DNA of 37,930 bases from positions 1 to 37,930 of the forward strand of contig CAMAUY010000045.1 in NCBI GenBank assembly GCA_945861565.1. Direction: 5' to 3'. Under the pieces are notes generated by a model, which saw only the letters and a list, made by a program, of their open reading frames with translations, was not told where the DNA came from and made no database searches. Position numbers and translations under genes: made by a program. Source of the DNA: Akkermansia muciniphila (GTDB taxonomy: Bacteria > Verrucomicrobiota > Verrucomicrobiia > Limisphaerales > UBA9464). Below are positions 33,372-37,930 of this stretch, one piece after another (positions within the stretch are counted from its first letter, which is position 1; each line of letters starts with the position of its first letter).

Positions 33372-34971
33372 CCTATTCGAAACCCGATTCGGAGCGGGTA
33401 TTCTGTCCGGTCTGTGCCGATTCGGGAACATCGGCTACTACGGTCCCGCTCGTCGCATCGCCCCATCGACGCGTGCCCTCTTAATTCTGGCCCTGTTGGT
33501 CTCACTCGTAACGTCCGGCACCGGTGCAGGAAAAGACGACACCACAAACCGACCTGCCAGGAGCCGGATGCCCCTCGGGCCGCCGTATCACCTAAACTTT
33601 GACTCGATTGTACGACTCGCCTACGCGAAAAATCCGACCGTCAGGGCCTCGCGCGAGGAGATGAAAGCGGCCAAGCATGGGCTGTCGGAATTTCGGGCAA
33701 ATTTGAGTCGGCTTGAACCGTTCGTGGAAACTCGCTCCGATCTCTCGGATTTTCCCAATCGCCGCGGCGCGTTTGGCAACACCTTCGAGAGTGTTGTGGG
33801 TGTAAAAAAAGAGACATTTGAAGGGATTGTGCTCGGCACCGAAGTGGGCGCGGCCCATTCCCGCTTTGACTTTGCCGAGTCCGCTGCCGGGCAGAATTCG
33901 GTCGAATCCGGTGCCGGCGCGCTCGTCCGGACGCGCTTCGAGGTGCCATTTTTTGGGTCCCGCCGCCGGCAAGAGAGGATCATCGCCCAGGCTTTTCAGG
34001 AATCGACGGCGCGCAACGCCCAGTTGAACTATTTGAAGAGCTATCGGTCGATCGTCGACAACGCGCTGAGTTACTACAATCTGGTCGTATATTACCGTCG
34101 ACTCGTCGAGATTTATGGCAAGGCGGCCTTTGACTGTTCGCAATTGATGCGCGATAAGCGGGTGGACGGGTCGGACCGACAACGCATCGAATCCGTAAAA
34201 GCCACCGCCGAATCCAATCGCAACATCTACACCTCGCGTGAGAAAGAGTACCTCACCATTCTTCTCTCCTACCTCGCCATCGACGGCTCCGAACCCGTCT
34301 CCATCGAGACGGCGGAGTACGGACTCAGTCCATTCGTCGAGCAAGCCAGAACGGCACAGGGTCTCCAGGAGCTCATCGATCGTGCGCGATCCAACAACCC
34401 GACCTTCCGTGTTCTCGGCGACGCGATTCGCAACACCGAGTTGCAACACCAGCAAGCGATCCGGGGCAAGTACGACGTGACGACGTTTGTCGAAGGAACA
34501 CTTTTTCCGATTGGATCTGAGACATTTGATAACCGCCTGGAGGGCTGGACAGTCGGCGGGGGTGTCAACGTTCGGTTGAACGATCGACGTGTGCTGACCA
34601 CCACCCGCAAAAAAACCGAAGCGCAAATCCGGCAATTCCAGGCCGAAATCGAAGCGGAAGAGATCAGTACTCGGCGCAAAATCGTGAGCACTGCCGAAGC
34701 GACCTGGAGCAACCATGAAAATCGAAAGCAGTTGCTCGATGCCCGCCAGAATAAGCAGAAAGAATTCACGGATCGCCTGAGTGAATACTTCGGGAGCGAA
34801 ATCAACATCGATCAATTGATGAGCACGCGCTCGGACCTGACTTCCAACGAAGCGAATGTGGCGAGTAACATGTACAACACCGCGGATCGCGAAGCGACGT
34901 TGACTCTGGCCATCGGTCAGATTTTTGAAATGGTTGGCCTCAAAGTTGGGAGTGAGGAACCCGAGGAATGA
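33361..34971 (+). CDS. TolC-family outer-membrane efflux/export protein
   Basis: A 536-residue outer-membrane factor. After an N-terminal signal (residues about 35-57, RALLILALLVSLVTSGTGAG) come the two halves of an OEP domain: LNFDSIVRLAYAKNPTVRASREEM begins the first and the second starts near LQELIDRARSNNPTFRVLGD, with long amphipathic helices such as AQIRQFQAEIEAEEISTRRK. Such proteins form trimeric channel-tunnels for pumps or type I secretion. ATG 33361 overlaps the PQQ-like gene by 11 bp; the frame is open far upstream (32875), but that is a shadow of the propeller gene. No membrane-fusion or pump gene follows; the next gene is on the other strand. Confidence 0.88.
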   Translation: MHGNLFETRFGAGILSGLCRFGNIGYYGPARRIAPSTRALLILALLVSLVTSGTGAGKDDTTNRPARSRMPLGPPYHLNFDSIVRLAYAKNPTVRASREEMKAAKHGLSEFRANLSRLEPFVETRSDLSDFPNRRGAFGNTFESVVGVKKETFEGIVLGTEVGAAHSRFDFAESAAGQNSVESGAGALVRTRFEVPFFGSRRRQERIIAQAFQESTARNAQLNYLKSYRSIVDNALSYYNLVVYYRRLVEIYGKAAFDCSQLMRDKRVDGSDRQRIESVKATAESNRNIYTSREKEYLTILLSYLAIDGSEPVSIETAEYGLSPFVEQARTAQGLQELIDRARSNNPTFRVLGDAIRNTELQHQQAIRGKYDVTTFVEGTLFPIGSETFDNRLEGWTVGGGVNVRLNDRRVLTTTRKKTEAQIRQFQAEIEAEEISTRRKIVSTAEATWSNHENRKQLLDARQNKQKEFTDRLSEYFGSEINIDQLMSTRSDLTSNEANVASNMYNTADREATLTLAIGQIFEMVGLKVGSEEPEE

Positions 34972-35011
34972 AACCCGTCTGAATCGGAGACCCTGCCGAA
35001 TCCCCCAAGGG

Positions 35012-35707
35012 TTAATGGCAGTGATTCGCGCTGCCGCCAGCGGTCGGCATTTCCGGGCTGACGAAGGGAATGCCAAGTTCCAGGCCACGGAGAATCAGCA
35101 GTCCGGCCATCAACAAGACTGCCGCGCGTGTGATGCGGCCCGTCGGGAATCGGAAGGGAAGCGAGAAACGCTGGCCGGCCAGATGAATGCTCAACATCAT
35201 CGGCCAGGTCCCGAGGCCAAAACAGACCATGTAAATGGCACCGGACACGGGATGTCCGGTGGCGGTGGCTCCGGCGGCCGCGATATAGACCAGACCACAG
35301 GGAAGCAGCCCGTTGAGCGCGCCCATCACGGCCTCTGCGGACAGCGAGTTCCGGTTCAACAGGCCGCGCATACAGTTCCTCAGCCGTGTGACCCACTTCC
35401 CAATCGACGCGGTCAGTGAAACGCGCGCTCCCGCCATCAAACCCGCGAGCAAGCCAACTCCCAACGCAATCGAGAGCCAGCCCTGAAAACCGGCCGGAAA
35501 GAAGACGTGCCCCAGAAATCCCAGGGCCAATCCGAGCAGACAGTAGGATGCCACGCGACCCAGATGGTAGCATAGACGGCCGGTACACTCGCGGGCCGTC
35601 ACCGGCCGCCCTCGGGCCTTCGCCAGCGCTAGCACCAGGGGGCCGCACATGGCCGCGCAATGGAGGCTGCCAGCGAGTCCGAGCAGAAAAGCGGTCCAAA
35701 CTTCCAT
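35012..35707 (-). CDS. UreH/TauE-like membrane protein of the cbb3 assembly cluster
   Basis: A 231-residue integral membrane protein of the 'sulfite exporter TauE/SafE' or UreH_2 family that often accompanies ccoG and ccoH. It has the GSLHCAAMCGP motif (His16, Cys17, Cys21) in the first segment and LPCGLVY (Cys137) in the later half, both typical of this group and plausible copper or heavy-metal contacts. About six hydrophobic segments are seen, and the C-terminus ends with ANHCH. It starts 1 bp after the ccoH stop, so it is in the same operon. The proposed role is metal handling for cytochrome oxidase maturation; the exact function is not settled. Confidence 0.85.
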   Translation of the reverse strand: MEVWTAFLLGLAGSLHCAAMCGPLVLALAKARGRPVTARECTGRLCYHLGRVASYCLLGLALGFLGHVFFPAGFQGWLSIALGVGLLAGLMAGARVSLTASIGKWVTRLRNCMRGLLNRNSLSAEAVMGALNGLLPCGLVYIAAAGATATGHPVSGAIYMVCFGLGTWPMMLSIHLAGQRFSLPFRFPTGRITRAAVLLMAGLLILRGLELGIPFVSPEMPTAGGSANHCH

Positions 35708-35708
35708 A

Positions 35709-36233
35709 CTATTTCACCGGCGCTGCCGCGGCGCTCGGGTCGTCCTGCGCACCCGCAATGATGAATGTTTTCTCAAGAAAATACTCCGTCGAGCCGACGC
35801 TCCACGTGACCCGCATTTTCCAAGGGCCAACCCGCAGCGCGCGAACGCTCAGGCGCTGAACTCCATCCGCCGCCATCGCCAGTGGAACCTCGCAATCGAG
35901 CGCGGCGTCGGCCGCCCGGTAAAACTGAATCCGACCCATCGGGTGTTGCGCAAGATGCGCGGCGGGCAGGCGGAGGGTGACGGCGCTCGTGGCTGGCTCG
36001 TATTGAACGGCCATTTCGCTGCTCACGGCGGCCGTGCGGTTCAGGCGGTCCAGCTGCTCTTGAAATCGAATTTCCTGCTCATAGTAGTCCGGCCGGACAA
36101 GATCCAAATTCTGCCGCACGGCAAAGACCATCCAGGCTACGAGCGCCGAGATAAAGATGGCAAACCACCCGATGATGGCGTACGGCCAAAGATTAAGCGA
36201 AGGATTGGAGGAGGGAGAAGTCATGGAAGTCAT
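35709..36233 (-). CDS. ccoH: FixH/CcoH-family cbb3 oxidase assembly protein
   Basis: A 174-residue protein with one N-terminal transmembrane helix (WPYAIIGWFAIFISALVAWM) and the family motif DLVRPDYYEQEIRFQEQLDR, followed by a periplasmic beta-sandwich (VTLRLPAAHLAQHPMGRIQF, WKMRVTWSV). CcoH stabilises cbb3 oxidase subunits during assembly. ATG 36233 overlaps the ccoG stop (ATGA), so translation is coupled. A second in-frame ATG at 36224 is possible. The short Ala-rich tail is not conserved. Confidence 0.9.
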   Translation of the reverse strand: MTSMTSPSSNPSLNLWPYAIIGWFAIFISALVAWMVFAVRQNLDLVRPDYYEQEIRFQEQLDRLNRTAAVSSEMAVQYEPATSAVTLRLPAAHLAQHPMGRIQFYRAADAALDCEVPLAMAADGVQRLSVRALRVGPWKMRVTWSVGSTEYFLEKTFIIAGAQDDPSAAAAPVK

Positions 36234-37693
36234 CGGCGCGGTCCGACGAAGCCGGTTACCACCGTTTCGAGAAGTTTTCCGCCGGAAAAGACACCGATCT
36301 TGAGCTTGGTGCTGCCTTCGGTGAGCGCAGCGGATTCGAGTTCAATCAGCACCGACGTCTGCGCAAGAGCTTCCTTCGGCACGATGAAAGTGCCTGCGCC
36401 CATCAGGCGGACGGTGCCCGCCCGGTTGAGCAGCTTCAGTTCGATCGGTAGGTCCCGTCCGGTCTTGTTGATAACCTTGATCGTGTAAATGTTTTGGATC
36501 GCGCCAGCAGGAGTCTTCTGAAAGAGCGCACCCGGCGCGCGCAAAAGCGTGGTGCCGACCTCGGCGCGCGTGAAGACGAGAAACAGGAACAAGGAAATGA
36601 GCGCAGCGAGAACGACGGCGTAAAGCTGCATGCGCGCCGTAAATCGCTGGCGCTCACCCCGCTCGATGTTGTTCAGCGACGCGAACCGGATGAGTCCCCG
36701 TGGACGGTTGACCTTGTCCATGATGGCATCACAGGCGTCGATACAGGCGGTGCAATTCACGCACTCCATTTGGGTGCCATTGCGGATATCGATGCCCGTG
36801 GGACAGACCGCGACGCATTGGCGGCAGGCAATGCAATCCCCAAGACCTGCGGCAGCACGATGGTCATGGGACTGATCACGGTGACTCGGCCCGCGTTTCT
36901 CTCCCCGTTTGGTGTCGTAGGCCACGACCATCGAGTTCTCATCCAGGATCGCCGATTGGAAACGCCCGTAGGGGCAGATGAAAGTACAGGCTTGCTCCCG
37001 AAAGCGTGCAAAGATTCCGTAGAACAGCAAGCTGAAGAGCACCATGAACGTCAGTCCGACCCGATGCTTGGCTGGGTCATCAAACTGGATAGCCAGCAAT
37101 TGCTCGCTGCCGATTATGTAGGCGAGAAGGGTGTTGCCGACAACAAACGAGAGTCCCAGGAACACCCCATGCTTCAGCACCTTCTTGAATAGTTTCTGCC
37201 GGCTCCAAGGAGCCTCATCCAGGGCGCGCTGTTCGTGGGCGTCACCTTCAATCAGGTTTTCGATCTTTCGAAAAACCATTTCCATCATGACGGTCTGGGG
37301 GCAGGCCCAACCACACCAGAGTCGGCCGAAGGCGGTTGTGAAGATAATGATGCCGGTGATGAACACGAGCATCGCGACGGCGAAGAGGAAGGCATCCTGT
37401 GGCCAGAAAATGTGGCCGAGGATTGAAAACCGGCGTTCGATGATATTGAGCAAAAGCAGCGGGTTCCCATGAATACGTATCCACGGCCCGGCAAACATCA
37501 CCACGATGAGCAACACGGCAAACCATGCACGGCGGCGGTGCCATTTCCCGGCTGGCTTCTTTGGGTAAAGCCAACGGCGCCTGCCATCCTTGTCCGCCGT
37601 CGCCAAGTGGTCGCGAAAGTCGTCCCAGTTAATGTCCTGGGCGACGCCGGATGGGGTCTGGTCCGGCACCGGATCCTTGGAATGAGCAATCAT
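36230..37693 (-). CDS. ccoG: Cytochrome c oxidase accessory protein CcoG (FixG/RdxA)
   Basis: A 487-residue membrane iron-sulfur protein. It has about five transmembrane segments, the family motif RLWCGWACPQTV (residues 125-134), ACTFICPYGRFQS (about 235-247), two 4Fe-4S ferredoxin motifs (Cys287-290-293-297, and Cys311-314-317-321), and a C-terminal periplasmic Ig-like domain (about 400-487, YTIKVINKTGRDLPIEL). CcoG acts as a cupric reductase supporting copper delivery to cbb3 oxidase. It is first of the recognised cco genes in this window and is overlapped by 4 bp at its start with a small upstream ORF. ccoNOP are expected beyond the right edge. Confidence 0.95.
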   Translation of the reverse strand: MIAHSKDPVPDQTPSGVAQDINWDDFRDHLATADKDGRRRWLYPKKPAGKWHRRRAWFAVLLIVVMFAGPWIRIHGNPLLLLNIIERRFSILGHIFWPQDAFLFAVAMLVFITGIIIFTTAFGRLWCGWACPQTVMMEMVFRKIENLIEGDAHEQRALDEAPWSRQKLFKKVLKHGVFLGLSFVVGNTLLAYIIGSEQLLAIQFDDPAKHRVGLTFMVLFSLLFYGIFARFREQACTFICPYGRFQSAILDENSMVVAYDTKRGEKRGPSHRDQSHDHRAAAGLGDCIACRQCVAVCPTGIDIRNGTQMECVNCTACIDACDAIMDKVNRPRGLIRFASLNNIERGERQRFTARMQLYAVVLAALISLFLFLVFTRAEVGTTLLRAPGALFQKTPAGAIQNIYTIKVINKTGRDLPIELKLLNRAGTVRLMGAGTFIVPKEALAQTSVLIELESAALTEGSTKLKIGVFSGGKLLETVVTGFVGPRR

Positions 37694-37806
37694 TCAAACG
37701 GATTCGGACCGGTGTCCTTCGGAGCCTGGTCTTCGCGCGGCTTGGGATTAGGGGGCGATGTCCCACGAAGTGTGAAGATGTAGCGTATCCGTCCGGTGAA
37801 CCCCAT
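37690..37806 (-). CDS. Possible 38-residue protein coupled to ccoG
   Basis: ATG 37806 opens a frame of 38 residues, MGFTGRIRYIFTLRG followed by a Pro/Lys/Asp-rich tail ending GPNPFE. Its TGA overlaps the ccoG ATG (ATGA), as for other genes in this cluster. An in-frame TAG stands immediately before the ATG, so it cannot be longer from that side. It has no full transmembrane helix, so CcoQ is not an obvious match. It may be a real small gene of the oxidase operon, or a chance frame. Confidence 0.4.
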   Translation of the reverse strand: MGFTGRIRYIFTLRGTSPPNPKPREDQAPKDTGPNPFE

Positions 37807-37930
37807 CTATGGTCGATAGACTGATCGGGGTAGGATCAGTGGATGCGACTACGCATTCCGAGCACCGGCGCGGGCGGCTTTCCAAGCCAGCGGCGTAAGT
37901 TCGCCAACCCGTGCGGCTGGCCAGGATCCC
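37807..37930. other. Unassigned right edge
   Basis: No gene can be assigned. Frames stay open to the window end on both strands (for example a minus-strand frame ending at TAG 37849-37851, and a plus-strand frame from ATG 37843). None matches a cbb3 subunit end that I can recognise. A small hairpin CTGATC...GATCAG lies at 37821-37839. Confidence 0.3.

Noticed and set aside
35012..35707. Sulfite exporter linked to the sulfite-oxidase-like enzyme at 19-20 kb
   Set aside because: The TauE/SafE name is only a family label; the operon position with ccoG/ccoH and the HCAAMC motif point to oxidase maturation instead.

Overview
The window reads as chromosomal DNA of a Gram-negative member of the PVC superphylum, most likely a verrucomicrobium. 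The evidence is two pseudopilins with the phylum-typical N-terminus ([20 protein letters not shown], one with an H-X9-DG tail), a WPEWRGP-type PQQ-like propeller protein, a secreted isochorismatase-type hydrolase fused to a NPCBM-like module, a TolC-family outer-membrane protein, LPS heptose and MEP-pathway genes, and GC-rich dispersed REP-like repeats. I see no rRNA, tRNA, CRISPR array, prophage or intact insertion sequence.

Layout. 1-0.58 kb: decayed DUF4338/DruA-like remnant (-). 0.78-4.27 kb: M3 metallopeptidase and two rhomboid proteases (+). 4.3-9.7 kb: a six-gene minus-strand block in the order ispH, queE, class III aminotransferase, rsmA, exported sugar-isomerase-like protein, gmhB-like phosphatase, with several 4-bp start/stop overlaps. 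9.7-10.8 kb: winged-helix regulator plus membrane protein, flanked by two matching 17-bp dyads. 10.8-11.2 kb: composite inverted repeat. 11.3-12.2 kb: exported trypsin-like peptidase (-). 12.3-16.8 kb: proB, mazG, ribD and a phospholipase-D-like gene (+). 16.9-18.2 kb: larC with a His-rich repeat. 18.2-20.2 kb: orphan response regulator divergent from a Tat-exported molybdopterin oxidoreductase. 20.3-23.2 kb: a third REP-like copy, then an ADP-forming acyl-CoA synthetase/GNAT fusion. 23.3-27.7 kb: pseudopilin (-), dihaem cytochrome c (+), DksA-like protein (-), RlmD-type methyltransferase (-) and a tiny exported basic protein with a strong terminator. 27.7-30.0 kb: secreted protein, lipoprotein and second pseudopilin (-). 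30.2-35.0 kb: isochorismatase/NPCBM fusion, PQQ-like propeller protein and TolC-like protein (+). 35.0-37.8 kb: cbb3 oxidase assembly genes (ccoG, ccoH, UreH-like membrane protein) with a coupled 38-residue ORF (-). The oxidase subunits probably lie just beyond the right edge.

Most genes are housekeeping: isoprenoid, queuosine, proline and riboflavin synthesis, rRNA modification and respiration. I found no clearly recognisable new multi-gene system. The most informative non-routine signals are the paired dyads around the winged-helix regulator (one upstream of ispH), the nested inverted repeat at 10.84-11.15 kb with a third copy at 20.3 kb, the isochorismatase/NPCBM fusion, the overlapping PQQ-propeller/TolC pair, and the small coupled ORF ahead of ccoG. 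Start sites were re-chosen wherever the longest frame began at TTG or ran far into a neighbour. All family assignments come from reading motifs; no database search was run.
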